A stretch of 61,572 nucleotides of DNA from an uncultured Oscillospiraceae bacterium (GCA_944385665.1 CALWYB010000007.1:1-61572); one strand, 5' to 3'. Shown: positions 18,439 to 27,083, numbered from the stretch's first letter. Notes: a model not told the origin generated them from the sequence alone. A program made the numbers and translations.

Positions 18439-18513
18439 CAGGAACAGTAGGTTTCCAGAGCAGGCGATCCGGTTTCTTTTTTCTGGATTTTTCTTGAATT
18501 TTACAAAAACCCC

Positions 18514-18543
18514 TTCAACTTTTTAACATCCCTATGCTATACT
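18514..18543 (+). promoter_or_regulatory. Probable ppk promoter
   Basis: TTCAAC (18514-18519), 18 bp, TATACT (18538-18543), with an extended -10 TGC directly before the hexamer. Confidence 0.65.
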
Positions 18544-18616
18544 AAAATGGATTATGGATACCCCTCGTGCCCATGTAAGCGGGGCGCGTATGGATAGAAA
18601 GAAAGAGGGATCACTT

Positions 18617-20728
18617 ATGCCGAAAATCGTGGATACCCGCTATACCCAGGACCGGGAGCTGTCCTGGCTGCGCTTCAACGAACGGGTGCTGGAGGAGGCC
18701 AAGGACGAAAGCGTGCCTCTCATGGAGCGGCTGAAATTTGCCGCCATCTTTACCAGCAACCTGGACGAGTTCTTCATGATCCGGGTGGGCTCCCTGTGCG
18801 ACCTGACCCTGGTGAAGGAACCCCACATCGACTGCCGCACCGGCCAGACCCCCGACCAGCAGCTCGCCGCCATCTTCCAGGCGGTCACCCCCCTGTACAA
18901 GATGCGGGACAAGGTGGTGGACCAGCTGGAGAAGCGGCTGCGCACCTGCAACATCTGCCGTATGTCCATGGACGAGATGGACACCAAAGAGCGCAAGCAG
19001 GTGGAAAATTGGTTCCGGGATGAGCTCCAGCCCATCCTCTCCCCCCAGGTGGTGGACGCCCGCCACCCCTTCCCCCACCTGTCCAACAAGGTGCTCAATA
19101 TTGTACTGCGCCTGGAGAGCGACGGCCAGGAGTCCCTGGGTCTCATCCCCATCCCCCAGAGCCTGCCCCCCTACTTTGTCCTGCGGGAGCGGGGACTGCG
19201 GTACATCCTCACCGAAGACGTGCTGCTGGAGTACGCCAAAAAGCTCTTCCCCACCTTCAGCGTCCAGGGCAAGGCGGTGTGCTCCGTCACCCGCAACGCC
19301 GACATCAGCCCCGAGGACGAGGCCTACGAGGTGGATGAGGACTACCGCCAGCACATGCGCAAGATCGTGAAAAAGCGCAACCGTCTGGCCCCCGTGCGCC
19401 TGGAGATCCAGAGCGGCAGCCGGGATGAGAAGGCCATCGAGTTTCTGTGCAGCAAGCTCAAGCTCAGCCGGGAGCAGGTCTTTTTCACCAAGTGCCCCAT
19501 CCGCATGAACTATGTCTTCTCCCTGGAGGGTCTGCTGCCCCCGGAGAGCAAGGCCGCCCTGTGCTATCCCCCTTACACCCCCCGCTTTCCCGCCTGTCTC
19601 CGTCAGGATGAGAAGATCCTGCCCCAGATCCTGCGCCACGACGCCCTGCTGTTTTACCCCTTCGAGTCCATGGACCCCTTCCTCCACCTGGTGCGGGAGG
19701 CTTCTTCCGACCCCAACGTGCTCTCCATTAAGATCACCATTTACCGCCTGGCCTCCAAGGCCAAGCTGGCCGAGTACCTGTGCGCCGCTGCCGAAAACGG
19801 CAAAGAAGTCACCGTTCTCATGGAGCTGCGGGCCCGCTTTGATGAGCAGAATAACATCCAGTGGGCCGAGCGTATGGAGGAGGCGGGCTGCACCATCCTC
19901 TACGGCACCGAGGGCTTCAAGGTCCACTCCAAGATCTGCCTCATCACCCGCCGGGAGCGGGGCCGTATCCAGTACATCACCCAGGTGGGCACCGGCAACT
20001 ACAACGAAAAGACCGCCAAGCAGTACACCGACCTGTGCCTGATGACCGCACGGCCCGAGCTGGGTGAGGACGCGGCGGTGCTGTTCCGGAACATGGCCAC
20101 CGCCAATCTGGACGGGGACTACAAGCACCTGCTCCTCTCCCCTTTCCAGCTCCGGGACAAGGTGATGGCCCTCATGGACCGGGAGATCAAGAAGGGCTCC
20201 GAGGGCTACATCTTCCTGAAGCTCAACTCCATCACCGACCGCAAGCTCATCGACAAGCTGGCTGAGGCCTCCCAGGCCGGGGTGGAGGTAGTCATGAACG
20301 TGCGGGGCATCTGCTGCATCCGCCCGGGCATCCCCGGTCTCACCGACCACATCACCATCTTCTCCATTGTAGGCCGGTATCTGGAGCACACCCGCATTTA
20401 CCGCTTCGGCCGGGGTGACGATGCTGACCTGTACATCTCTTCCGCCGACTTCATGACCCGAAACACAGAGCGCCGGGTGGAGGTGGCCTGTCCCGTGCTG
20501 GACCCCCAGGTGCGCCGCTCCATCTTCCATATCTGCGATGTGCTTATCGCCGACAACGTGAAGGCCCGCCAGCTGGGTCCCGACGGCCAGTGGGGTCCCC
20601 GGAACACGGGCTCCGCGCCCTGCTCCAGCCAGGAGGTCTTTATGGCCGAGGGTCTGGGTTCCTATCAGGAGCCTGCCGTCAAGCCCGCCAAGCGCAAGGG
20701 CTTCTGGAGCCGTCTGTTCAAGAAATAA
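18617..20728 (+). CDS. ppk: Polyphosphate kinase 1
   Basis: 703 aa, full length for PPK1. It reversibly polymerises the gamma-phosphate of ATP into inorganic polyphosphate. The four PPK1 domains are seen in order: N-terminal helical (DRELSWLRFNERVLEEAKD), head, and the two PLD-like catalytic domains. The autophosphorylated His lies in GFKVHSKICLITR, followed by GTGNYNEKTAKQYTD. The second conserved His-containing half reads as YLEHTRIYRFGRGDDADLYI. The ATG at 18617 has GAAAGAGGGA upstream; the in-frame ATG at 18554 adds unconserved residues. No ppx or ppk2 lies nearby. Confidence 0.96.
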   Translation: MPKIVDTRYTQDRELSWLRFNERVLEEAKDESVPLMERLKFAAIFTSNLDEFFMIRVGSLCDLTLVKEPHIDCRTGQTPDQQLAAIFQAVTPLYKMRDKVVDQLEKRLRTCNICRMSMDEMDTKERKQVENWFRDELQPILSPQVVDARHPFPHLSNKVLNIVLRLESDGQESLGLIPIPQSLPPYFVLRERGLRYILTEDVLLEYAKKLFPTFSVQGKAVCSVTRNADISPEDEAYEVDEDYRQHMRKIVKKRNRLAPVRLEIQSGSRDEKAIEFLCSKLKLSREQVFFTKCPIRMNYVFSLEGLLPPESKAALCYPPYTPRFPACLRQDEKILPQILRHDALLFYPFESMDPFLHLVREASSDPNVLSIKITIYRLASKAKLAEYLCAAAENGKEVTVLMELRARFDEQNNIQWAERMEEAGCTILYGTEGFKVHSKICLITRRERGRIQYITQVGTGNYNEKTAKQYTDLCLMTARPELGEDAAVLFRNMATANLDGDYKHLLLSPFQLRDKVMALMDREIKKGSEGYIFLKLNSITDRKLIDKLAEASQAGVEVVMNVRGICCIRPGIPGLTDHITIFSIVGRYLEHTRIYRFGRGDDADLYISSADFMTRNTERRVEVACPVLDPQVRRSIFHICDVLIADNVKARQLGPDGQWGPRNTGSAPCSSQEVFMAEGLGSYQEPAVKPAKRKGFWSRLFKK

Positions 20729-20742
20729 TCGGTCTGCTTTTT

Positions 20743-20775
20743 CGCCCGCTGTGTTTTCACGGCGGGCGTTTTTTT
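20743..20775 (+). terminator. Intrinsic terminator after ppk
   Basis: Stem CGCCCGCTGTG / CACGGCGGGCG (20743-20753, 20758-20768), TTTT loop, seven T. Confidence 0.92.
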
Positions 20776-20955
20776 GCAATTTTTTCGAAAATAGAAGGAT
20801 CTTCCCGGGAAAAATCCGCAACCCCTTGTTGTGTTTCGATTTGCAAAATCTGTCTTGGCAGCGCTGGCAGCGCCGCCCTGTTTGTGTGCTGCAAAAACCG
20901 TCCATACTGTCAAAGGCGGCAGAACGCCGCGCAAAATTGACATGGGGGTGAAATT

Positions 20956-22065
20956 TTGCAAGAAAAAACAAAACAAACGCCCGGACACCGCCGACTGGGC
21001 GCAGGGGTTTGGACGGCGGCCGTGTGTCTGCTGCTGGTGTTCACCCTGTCCGGCGACCGGGCTCTGGCTGCCGGGTCGGTCTGGGACACCGTCCCCTGCG
21101 GCAGCACGGTGGAGCTGGGCGACAAGGTGGTTCCCCTGGGCAAGGCGGTGGGCATCAAAATTTTTTCTGACGGCGTGGTGGTCACCGGTCTGTCCGAAGT
21201 GAACACCGACGCCGGCGCCGTCTCGCCCGGCCGGAACGGCGGGCTGAAAGCGGGGGACGTGATCACCCACATCAACGGCCAGGAGGTCAACACCATTGAG
21301 GGGGTGCAGTCCCTCCTCTCCCAGCAGCAGGGTCAGCCCCTCACCCTTCAGGTAAAGCGGGACGGGCAGTCTGCCCAGCTCACCATCCAGCCGGTACAAA
21401 ACCAGGAGGGCACGTATCAGCTGGGGGTGTGGCTGCGGGACTCCATGGCCGGCATCGGCACCCTCACCTTCTATGATCCCCAGTCCGGGGTCTTTGCCGC
21501 CCTGGGACACGGCATCAGCGATGTGGACACCGCCATCCTTTTGCCTTTGGAAACCGGGAGCATCATGAAGGCCACGGTGTCTGATGTGAAGAAGGGGTTA
21601 AGCGGCGAGCCGGGGGAGCTCCACGGCGTGTTTGATTTGCAGCACGACCTGGGTACCCTGTACGCCAACACCCAGCAGGGCATCTTCGGCACTCTGGAGG
21701 ACCAAGAACTGGCAAAAACCGGAAAGGCGGTAGAGATCGCCTCCCGGGACCAGGTGCACACCGGCAAGGCCACCATTCTCTCCAACATCGCCGGAGACAC
21801 GGTGGAGGAGTATGAGATCGAGATCCTTACCCTGTACCCGGAAAACGACGGGGACACCCGCAATCTCATGCTTCAGGTCACCGATCCCCGGCTGCTGGAG
21901 GCCACCGGCGGCATTGTCCAGGGCATGTCCGGCAGTCCCATTCTTCAGGACGGACGGCTGGTGGGAGCCGTAACCCATGTGCTCATCAACGAGCCCACCC
22001 AGGGCTACGGCATTTTGGCGGAAAACATGGTAAAGACCGCCCAGAGCAGCGCCCAGGCGGCCTGA
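20956..22065 (+). CDS. spoIVB: SpoIVB peptidase
   Basis: 369 aa. It is a serine peptidase (family S55) secreted by the forespore that triggers sigma-K activation in Bacillus. A membrane/signal segment is at about 19-38 and a PDZ domain at about 85-145 (GGLKAGDVITHINGQEVNT). The SpoIVB/S55 domain follows, with catalytic His185 (ALGHGIS), Asp310 (VTDPRLLE) and Ser325 (GMSGSPI). It is read from TTG at 20956, with GGGGGTG 5 nt upstream. It is followed by a terminator and then spo0A, the gene order conserved in Clostridia and Bacilli. Confidence 0.96.
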   Translation: MQEKTKQTPGHRRLGAGVWTAAVCLLLVFTLSGDRALAAGSVWDTVPCGSTVELGDKVVPLGKAVGIKIFSDGVVVTGLSEVNTDAGAVSPGRNGGLKAGDVITHINGQEVNTIEGVQSLLSQQQGQPLTLQVKRDGQSAQLTIQPVQNQEGTYQLGVWLRDSMAGIGTLTFYDPQSGVFAALGHGISDVDTAILLPLETGSIMKATVSDVKKGLSGEPGELHGVFDLQHDLGTLYANTQQGIFGTLEDQELAKTGKAVEIASRDQVHTGKATILSNIAGDTVEEYEIEILTLYPENDGDTRNLMLQVTDPRLLEATGGIVQGMSGSPILQDGRLVGAVTHVLINEPTQGYGILAENMVKTAQSSAQAA

Positions 22066-22077
22066 CCCAGGCACGGA

Positions 22078-22116
22078 AATGCCCCGGAACAGCCAGACCT
22101 GTTCCGGGGCATTTTT
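22078..22116 (+). terminator. Intrinsic terminator between spoIVB and spo0A
   Basis: A stem of about 15 bp (AATGCCCCGGAACAG with its complement), 6-nt loop, T-run. Confidence 0.92.
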
Positions 22117-22146
22117 CCCGGCCGTTCCACATTTATTCCTGGGAAA

Positions 22147-22173
22147 CGTCGAATTTTGTCGAAAGATGTCGAA
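22147..22173 (+). promoter_or_regulatory. Three tandem 0A boxes upstream of spo0A
   Basis: CGTCGAA (22147-22153), TGTCGAA (22157-22163) and TGTCGAA (22167-22173). TGTCGAA is the Spo0A recognition heptamer. The three sites start exactly 10 bp apart, so they lie on one face of the helix. They sit just upstream of the putative promoter, fitting autoregulation. Confidence 0.88.
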
Positions 22174-22204
22174 CTTTTATTTACCATTTTTTGGTAAAAA
22201 TATC

Positions 22205-22233
22205 TTGCGCATACTGTCTGATTATGGTACATT
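22205..22233 (+). promoter_or_regulatory. Candidate spo0A promoter
   Basis: TTGCGC (about 22205-22210), 17 bp, TACATT. The match is modest. A short hairpin TTTACCA/TGGTAAA lies between it and the 0A boxes. Confidence 0.5.
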
Positions 22234-22299
22234 TTACTTGACCGATTCCGTGTGTGTACCGGTTGAATGCCAGCCTTGCAAAGAAGGGAGTTTAGATTC

Positions 22300-23064
22300 A
22301 TGGAAGGAACCATATCGCTGTTGGTGGCCGACGCCAATGAGGAGTACCGGCATCAATTCATCGAGATGCTCCGGGCCGAGCCGGATTTCCAGGTCGTGGG
22401 AGAGACCGGGGACGGGCTTGTCCTGTTAGATCAGCTGCAATCGCTGCGGCCCGACGTGGTGGTCATGGAGATCGTGCTGGGAGGGATCGACGGCATCGAG
22501 GTGCTGGAGCGGCTGTCCAAGCTGGAGCTGGATTACCAGCCCAAGATTTTGATTCTCTCCAGCTACGCCCGGGGCGGGATGGCCGACCTGGCCGCCTCAC
22601 TGGGGGCCGACCACTATATGGCCAAGCCCTGCCGTCCCAACACCGTGTGTCAGCGCATCCGCCAACTAGCGGCCTTTGCCGCTGTCCCTAGTAATTCACA
22701 GGAGCCCAACCGCTCCCTGGAGGCCATGGTGACCTCCATCATCCACGAGGTAGGCGTGCCTGCCCACATCAAGGGCTACCAATATCTCCGGGAGGCCATT
22801 ATCCTGGCGGTGGAGGACATGGACGTGATCAATGCGGTGACCAAGGTCCTCTACCCCGAGGTAGCCAAGCGCTTCGGCACCACCGCCTCCCGGGTGGAGC
22901 GGGCCATCCGCCACGCCATTGAGGTGGCCTGGGACAGGGGCGACCTGGAGACACTGCAAAAGTACTTTGGCTACACCGTCTCCAATGTAAAGGGCAAGCC
23001 AACCAACTCGGAGTTCATCGCCATGATCGCCGACCGTCTCCAGCTTCAGCGCCGGGAGGGCTGA
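22300..23064 (+). CDS. spo0A: Spo0A sporulation master regulator with altered receiver domain
   Basis: 254 aa. The C-terminal DNA-binding domain (about 140-250) is highly conserved, including [20 protein letters not shown] and [18 protein letters not shown]. The receiver is not normal. The stretch that reads VLVLDIIMPHLDG in Bacillus reads [13 protein letters not shown] here, so the phosphorylated Asp is Glu57. The acidic pair DD reads Asp11-Ala12, the switch Thr is Ser87, and only Lys109 (in AKP) is kept. Phosphorelay control is therefore doubtful; Glu could mimic the phosphorylated state. The ATG at 22300 has AGAAGGGAG upstream; the in-frame ATG at 22267 does not. Three 0A boxes lie upstream, and spoIVB precedes it as usual. 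Confidence 0.95.
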   Translation: MEGTISLLVADANEEYRHQFIEMLRAEPDFQVVGETGDGLVLLDQLQSLRPDVVVMEIVLGGIDGIEVLERLSKLELDYQPKILILSSYARGGMADLAASLGADHYMAKPCRPNTVCQRIRQLAAFAAVPSNSQEPNRSLEAMVTSIIHEVGVPAHIKGYQYLREAIILAVEDMDVINAVTKVLYPEVAKRFGTTASRVERAIRHAIEVAWDRGDLETLQKYFGYTVSNVKGKPTNSEFIAMIADRLQLQRREG

Positions 23065-23137
23065 TGAATTGCCCCTTCCCACACCCAAACCCAGCAAACC
23101 CTATGTAGAAATGAGCAGAATATGATATCTTTCCTTC

Positions 23138-23182
23138 AAGACGAACCTTAGAGGTGCAGGCTTCTCCGGTTCGTCTTTTTTT
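23138..23182 (+). terminator. Intrinsic terminator after spo0A
   Basis: AAGACGAACC (23138-23147) pairs with GGTTCGTCTT (23168-23177) across a 20-nt loop, followed by T-run. Confidence 0.85.
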
Positions 23183-23209
23183 ATGCCGGTGGATTTTCTC
23201 CCGGTTTCT

Positions 23210-23218
23210 TGCTATAAT
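23210..23218 (+). promoter_or_regulatory. Extended -10 promoter of the TSCPD gene
   Basis: TGCTATAAT: consensus -10 with TGN extension. The -35 region (TGGATT near 23190) is weak. Confidence 0.65.
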
Positions 23219-23274
23219 ACCGGTGTTCCCCATCCCTGGGGAACAGTACATAGATAGAGAGGAGTCTTTGGCAT

Positions 23275-23526
23275 ATGACCATCGAGTATACCCCCCGGGG
23301 GGTCTGTTCCCGGTTTTTCAACATCCAGGTGGAGGACGGCGTCATCCAGTCGGTCCAGGTGATCGGCGGCTGTGACGGCAACCTGAAAGGCATCTCCAGC
23401 CTGCTGAAAGGCATGAAGGTGGAGGACGCCATCCAGCGCATGGAGGGCATCCGCTGCGGCGGCAAGCCCACCTCCTGCCCCGACCAGATCGCCCGGGCGC
23501 TGCGTTCCGCTCTGCCTCAGGCCTGA
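23275..23526 (+). CDS. TSCPD-domain protein
   Basis: 83 aa, a single TSCPD domain (the zinc-ribbon-like C-terminal domain of some vitamin-B12-dependent ribonucleotide reductases), as in small stand-alone homologues near spo0A in Clostridia. Conserved cysteines appear in YTPRGVCSRFF, GGCDGNLKG, IRCGGKPTSCPDQIA; the last block gives the domain its name. The function of the stand-alone form is unknown. Its 3' end overlaps the 3' end of the convergent MATE gene by 10 bp (23517-23526). Confidence 0.88.
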   Translation: MTIEYTPRGVCSRFFNIQVEDGVIQSVQVIGGCDGNLKGISSLLKGMKVEDAIQRMEGIRCGGKPTSCPDQIARALRSALPQA

Positions 23527-24902
23527 GTCACGCCTCCCTGCTGGCCGTGGAGCAGGGCCTGCTTCTTGAGCCAGGGGATCTTGCGCCAGTAGAACAGCAC
23601 AGAGACCACCGGCGGGATCAGGTCGGAGATGGGCTCGGCAAAGAAGATGGCCACCGCTCCAAAGGCGGCGGGCAGGGCAAAAATGGCGATAAAGTACACC
23701 AGTTTGCGGAAGGCGGACAGGGGCAGGGAGTAGCGCATCATCCCCATGCCGGTCAGACCGTCCACAATGACGTACTGCACCCCCAGGGGCACGATGCCCA
23801 GGGTGGTGATGCGGATGGCGGTGACCGCCAGGGCGGACACCTGGACATCGGGGGTGAAGATGCGGGTAAAGGGGGCGGCCAGCAGCTGTCCCACCAGACA
23901 CAGCACCCCGGTGTACACCACCGCAATGATGAGGATATACTTCTGGGCCTCCAGGATGCGCTTGGGCTGTCCCGCTCCCAGGTTGTAGCCCAGAATGGCG
24001 CCGGCGCCCCCGGTCATGCCCCCCAGCGGCATGGTGACCACCAGCATGAAGCTCTGGGAGATGGTGGCCGCCGCCACCAGCAGGTCGCCCTGGCTCTCCC
24101 CGCCGTAGCGCTGGAGCAGGGCGTTGAGGACAATGATCATCAGATTGTCCACCGCGATAATGAGAAAGGGGGTCATTCCGGTGGCCAGGATCCGGCCCAT
24201 CAGCCGGGGACGGTAGCCGCCAAAGGAGATGCCCACCTGAGGCGTGGGGCCAAAGAGGAAGCGGAGCACAAACAGGGCGCTGCACAGCTGGCTGAGCACC
24301 GTGGCCATGGCCGCCCCTTTCACCCCCATCTTCAATCCGAAGATAAACAGGGGGTCCAGCAGAATGTTCATCACCGCCCCCAGCATCACCGACTGCATTC
24401 CCTTCTTGGCAAAGCCCTGGCAGATGACAAACTGGTTCATGCCGGTGGACAGCAGGGCAAAGACGGTGCCGGAGAGATACCAGGAGTAGTAATCCATGGC
24501 ATAGGGCAGGGTCTCCGGACTGGCTCCGAAGAGGAGCAGAGCGGGCCGCCGGGTGGCGTAGGCCAGCCCCATCAGCGCCAGGGACAGGACGATGAGAAGC
24601 AAAAAGGCGTTGGCCACGATCTGCTTGGCCTGTTCCCGCCGCCCCTCCCCCAGGCGGATGCTCACCAGAGGGGAGCCGCCCACCCCCACCCAGAAGGCCA
24701 CCGACCCCAACATGGTCACAATGGGGCCGCACACTCCCGCGCCCGCCAGGGCCAGGCTGCCCACGTCTGGAATATTTCCGATATAGATCCGATCCACCAC
24801 GCTGTACAGCACACTGACAAACTGGGCCAGCATGCTGGGAATGGCAATGCGCAGCACCAGAGGGCGGATGGGGTCCCGCCCCAGATCATTCTCCACTTTC
24901 AT
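23517..24902 (-). CDS. MATE-family efflux transporter (first of two)
   Basis: 461 aa, 12 predicted membrane helices in two halves, each starting with the MATE pattern (PIRPLVLRIAIPSMLAQFVS in the first). Conserved GMNQFVICQGFAKKGMQ and GAGAILGYNLGAGQPKRI mark the family. It should export cationic or aromatic compounds in exchange for Na+ or H+; the substrate is unknown. ATG 24902 is preferred because GGGAGAG lies 6 nt upstream; an ATG at 24917 lacks a site. It is divergent from the GntR/ABC operon and has its own promoter. The gene converges on and overlaps the TSCPD gene. Confidence 0.92.
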   Translation of the reverse strand: MKVENDLGRDPIRPLVLRIAIPSMLAQFVSVLYSVVDRIYIGNIPDVGSLALAGAGVCGPIVTMLGSVAFWVGVGGSPLVSIRLGEGRREQAKQIVANAFLLLIVLSLALMGLAYATRRPALLLFGASPETLPYAMDYYSWYLSGTVFALLSTGMNQFVICQGFAKKGMQSVMLGAVMNILLDPLFIFGLKMGVKGAAMATVLSQLCSALFVLRFLFGPTPQVGISFGGYRPRLMGRILATGMTPFLIIAVDNLMIIVLNALLQRYGGESQGDLLVAAATISQSFMLVVTMPLGGMTGGAGAILGYNLGAGQPKRILEAQKYILIIAVVYTGVLCLVGQLLAAPFTRIFTPDVQVSALAVTAIRITTLGIVPLGVQYVIVDGLTGMGMMRYSLPLSAFRKLVYFIAIFALPAAFGAVAIFFAEPISDLIPPVVSVLFYWRKIPWLKKQALLHGQQGGVTQA

Positions 24903-24958
24903 GTTTTTCTCTCCCATATCTCACACATTCGGCCGGTTTTTCCGGCCAAGCAGCGGCT

Positions 24959-24987
24959 ATTATAGCACGCCGCCTATGGACTGTAAA
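24959..24987 (-). promoter_or_regulatory. MATE (first) promoter
   Basis: On the minus strand TTTACA (24982-24987), 17 bp, TATAAT (24959-24964), with extended -10 TGC. Confidence 0.82.
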
Positions 24988-25037
24988 GCCGCCCATCCGG
25001 TTTCCCGGAAGGGGCGGAATTTTTTTGCCCGTTTCCC

Positions 25038-25066
25038 TTGACAACCGTGTATATAGCATATATACT
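25038..25066 (+). promoter_or_regulatory. Promoter of the GntR/ABC operon
   Basis: TTGACA (25038-25043), 17 bp, TATACT (25061-25066). It is overlapped by the AT-rich operator described separately. Confidence 0.9.
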
Positions 25067-25089
25067 GTGCATATAGTATATATACACTA
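25047..25089 (+). promoter_or_regulatory. Candidate GntR (YtrA-type) operator
   Basis: An AT-rich inverted repeat with outer arms GTGTATATA and TATATACAC and internal ATATA repeats, spanning the -10 and early transcribed region. YtrA-type regulators bind GTGTAN...TACAC palindromes, so autorepression is likely. Confidence 0.7.
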
Positions 25090-25154
25090 TAACGGAAGGA
25101 AACCCATCTCCCCGTCCGACCCGTGCGCAGGGCGGACAGGGGCAGACGGTTTAT

Positions 25155-25541
25155 ATGGTGCGCCAAATGGATATCATTCTCAGCAACTCCAGCGGAAAAC
25201 CCATTTACGAACAAATTGCAGACCAGGTGAAAAGTCAGATCCTGTCCGGCACCCTGGCGGCAGGGGACGCCCTGCCCTCCATGCGTGTGCTGGCCAAGGA
25301 ACTGCACATCTCGGTCATCACCACCAAGCGGGCCTATGAGGAGCTGGAACGGGAGGGGTTTTTGCAGAACATCCCGGGCAAAGGCTGCTTTGTGGCCCCC
25401 CAGAACCGGGAGCTGCTGCGGGAAGCCCAGCTGCGCCGGGTGGAGGAGTCCCTCTCCCAGGCGGTGGATGAGGCCCGAAAGGGCGGCTTCACTCTGGAAG
25501 AGCTCACAGAAATGCTCAACATACTGTATCAAGGTGACTGA
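25155..25541 (+). CDS. GntR-family (YtrA subfamily) transcriptional regulator
   Basis: 128 aa. A winged helix-turn-helix fills residues about 10-75 (GKPIYEQIADQVKSQILSG, then LPSMRVLAKEL and VITTKRAYEELEREGFL). The short C-terminal tail lacks a ligand domain, which is the YtrA pattern. Such regulators typically repress the ABC transporter encoded next to them, as is the case here: the ATPase starts 2 bp after the stop. The exact start is uncertain: ATG 25155 or 25167, neither with a strong ribosome-binding site. Confidence 0.9.
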   Translation: MVRQMDIILSNSSGKPIYEQIADQVKSQILSGTLAAGDALPSMRVLAKELHISVITTKRAYEELEREGFLQNIPGKGCFVAPQNRELLREAQLRRVEESLSQAVDEARKGGFTLEELTEMLNILYQGD

Positions 25542-25543
25542 TT

Positions 25544-26404
25544 ATGACAAATTGTATTGAAATATCCGGCCTGTGCAAGTCCTATGGGGACTTTGCCCTG
25601 GAGGATGTGAACCTGACCCTCCCCGGCGGCTCCATTCTGGGGCTGATCGGCGAGAACGGCGCGGGCAAGACCACCACCATCAAATGCATCCTGAACCTGG
25701 TGCGCCGGGACGCGGGCACCATTACCCTCATGGGCTATGACAACCTCACCCAGGAGCGGCAGGCCAAGGCGGAGGTGGGGGTGGTGCTGGACGAGTGCTT
25801 CTTCCACGACACCCTGCGTCCCCGGGACATCCACACCATTCTCTCCCGGGTCTACTCGGACTGGGACCGGGCGCTCTATCAGAGCTACCTGTCAAAATTT
25901 CAGCTGCCGGAGGGAAAGTTTATCAAGGAGTTCTCCCGGGGCATGAAGATGAAGCTGTCTCTGGCCGCCGCCCTGGCCCACCACCCCAAGCTGCTCATTC
26001 TGGACGAGGCCACCGCCGGGCTGGACCCGGTGGTGCGGGACGAGATCCTGGACGAATTTCTGGGCTTCATCCAGGACGAGGACCACTCCATCCTCATCTC
26101 CAGCCATATCACCAGCGACCTGGAGAAGGTGGCCGACTACATCACCTACCTCCACCAGGGGAAGGTGGTCCTCTCGGCGGCCAAGGACGTGCTCCAGGAC
26201 CAGTACGGCCGGGTAGGCTGCACCGCCCAGCAGCTCTCCGCCGTGGACCCCGCCGATCTGGTGCGGGTGCGGAAGGGCTCCTACGGCTGTGAGGCCCTGG
26301 TAAGCGACCGGGCAGCCTTCCATAAAAAATACCCCCAGCTGATGGTGGAGCCCATCTCCCTGGAGGACATCATGCTCTTGATCGGAAAGGGGGAGCCACT
26401 ATGA
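25544..26404 (+). CDS. ABC transporter ATP-binding protein
   Basis: 286 aa. Walker A GENGAGKTT, a signature reading FSRGMKMKLSLA (a common YtrB/BcrA-type variant of LSGGQ), Walker B LLILDEATAGLDP and the switch His in ISSHITSD are all present. The C-terminal 80 aa are the extra domain seen in exporter-type ATPases. With the permease that starts in the overlapping ATGA at 26401 it forms a small export system controlled by the GntR regulator; related systems respond to cell-wall antibiotics. The cargo is unknown. Confidence 0.93.
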   Translation: MTNCIEISGLCKSYGDFALEDVNLTLPGGSILGLIGENGAGKTTTIKCILNLVRRDAGTITLMGYDNLTQERQAKAEVGVVLDECFFHDTLRPRDIHTILSRVYSDWDRALYQSYLSKFQLPEGKFIKEFSRGMKMKLSLAAALAHHPKLLILDEATAGLDPVVRDEILDEFLGFIQDEDHSILISSHITSDLEKVADYITYLHQGKVVLSAAKDVLQDQYGRVGCTAQQLSAVDPADLVRVRKGSYGCEALVSDRAAFHKKYPQLMVEPISLEDIMLLIGKGEPL

Positions 26405-27048
26405 CCGGCCTGATTGCAAAAGATTTTCTGGTGATGCGCAAGTCCATCCGAACCTATATTCTGTTTCTCATCTTTTATTCTATCATGGCTGCCCTTGGGA
26501 TCTTCCCGGTCTCCATCGTCACGACTCTGGTGCAGCTCATCATCATGATGATGCCCCTGAGCACCTTCTCCTATGACGAGCTAGCCAGGTGGGACCGGTA
26601 TGCCTTCTCCCTGCCCCTGGGCCGCCGGGCGGTGGTGGGTGCCCGCTATCTCTTTGCGCTCCTTCTCTCCCTGTTTGCCGCTCTGTTCGGCCTGGTGTCC
26701 TGTCTGGTCCTCGCGGTGTTCTTCCACGACCCCAACTTGGTGGAAAACTGCCTGACTGTCACGGTCTCCCTGGCCCTGGGCCTTCTCTACTGTGACATTC
26801 TGCTCCCCCTGACCTACAAGCTGGGGCCGGAGCGGGCCCGCCCCTACTTCTATCTGGTCATCTTCCTGCCCATCATTCTCCTGTTTGGAGCCTTTAAGCT
26901 GGGGCTGCTGAACAACCTGGTCTTTCTGCTGAAGCTGCCCGATGCTGTGGTCATTCCCTTTCTCCTTCTGCTTCCCCTGCTGCCCCTGGCGGGGATGGGA
27001 GTATCCTTTCTCATCGCCTGCCGCATTCTGGAGGGAAAGGAGTTTTAA
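26401..27048 (+). CDS. ABC-2-type transporter permease
   Basis: 215 aa, six predicted membrane helices, ABC-2 permease type as found with YtrB-like ATPases. It begins MTGLIAKDFLVMRKSIRTYI, a typical cytoplasmic coupling helix, and includes FSYDELARWDRYAFSLPLGR, the conserved loop of this group. It overlaps the ATPase gene by 4 bp (ATGA), so expression is coupled. Together they likely work as a homodimeric permease plus ATPase dimer in the cytoplasmic membrane. Confidence 0.88.
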   Translation: MTGLIAKDFLVMRKSIRTYILFLIFYSIMAALGIFPVSIVTTLVQLIIMMMPLSTFSYDELARWDRYAFSLPLGRRAVVGARYLFALLLSLFAALFGLVSCLVLAVFFHDPNLVENCLTVTVSLALGLLYCDILLPLTYKLGPERARPYFYLVIFLPIILLFGAFKLGLLNNLVFLLKLPDAVVIPFLLLLPLLPLAGMGVSFLIACRILEGKEF

Positions 27049-27053
27049 GCCCC

Positions 27054-27083
27054 TTGCACCTTTCTCCCCCTTCGTGCTACAAT
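27054..27083 (+). promoter_or_regulatory. Promoter of the 60-aa protein gene
   Basis: TTGCAC (27054-27059), 18 bp, TACAAT (27078-27083). Confidence 0.65.

Noticed and set aside
20870-20955. Sigma-F/G-type promoter upstream of spoIVB
   Set aside because: A CATACTGT-like -10 is present but no convincing -35; too weak to list.
18611-20971. Very long open frame on the minus strand opposite ppk
   Set aside because: High-GC codon bias leaves the antisense frame open; the product is Gly/Val/His/Leu-rich with no family, while ppk is certain on the plus strand.
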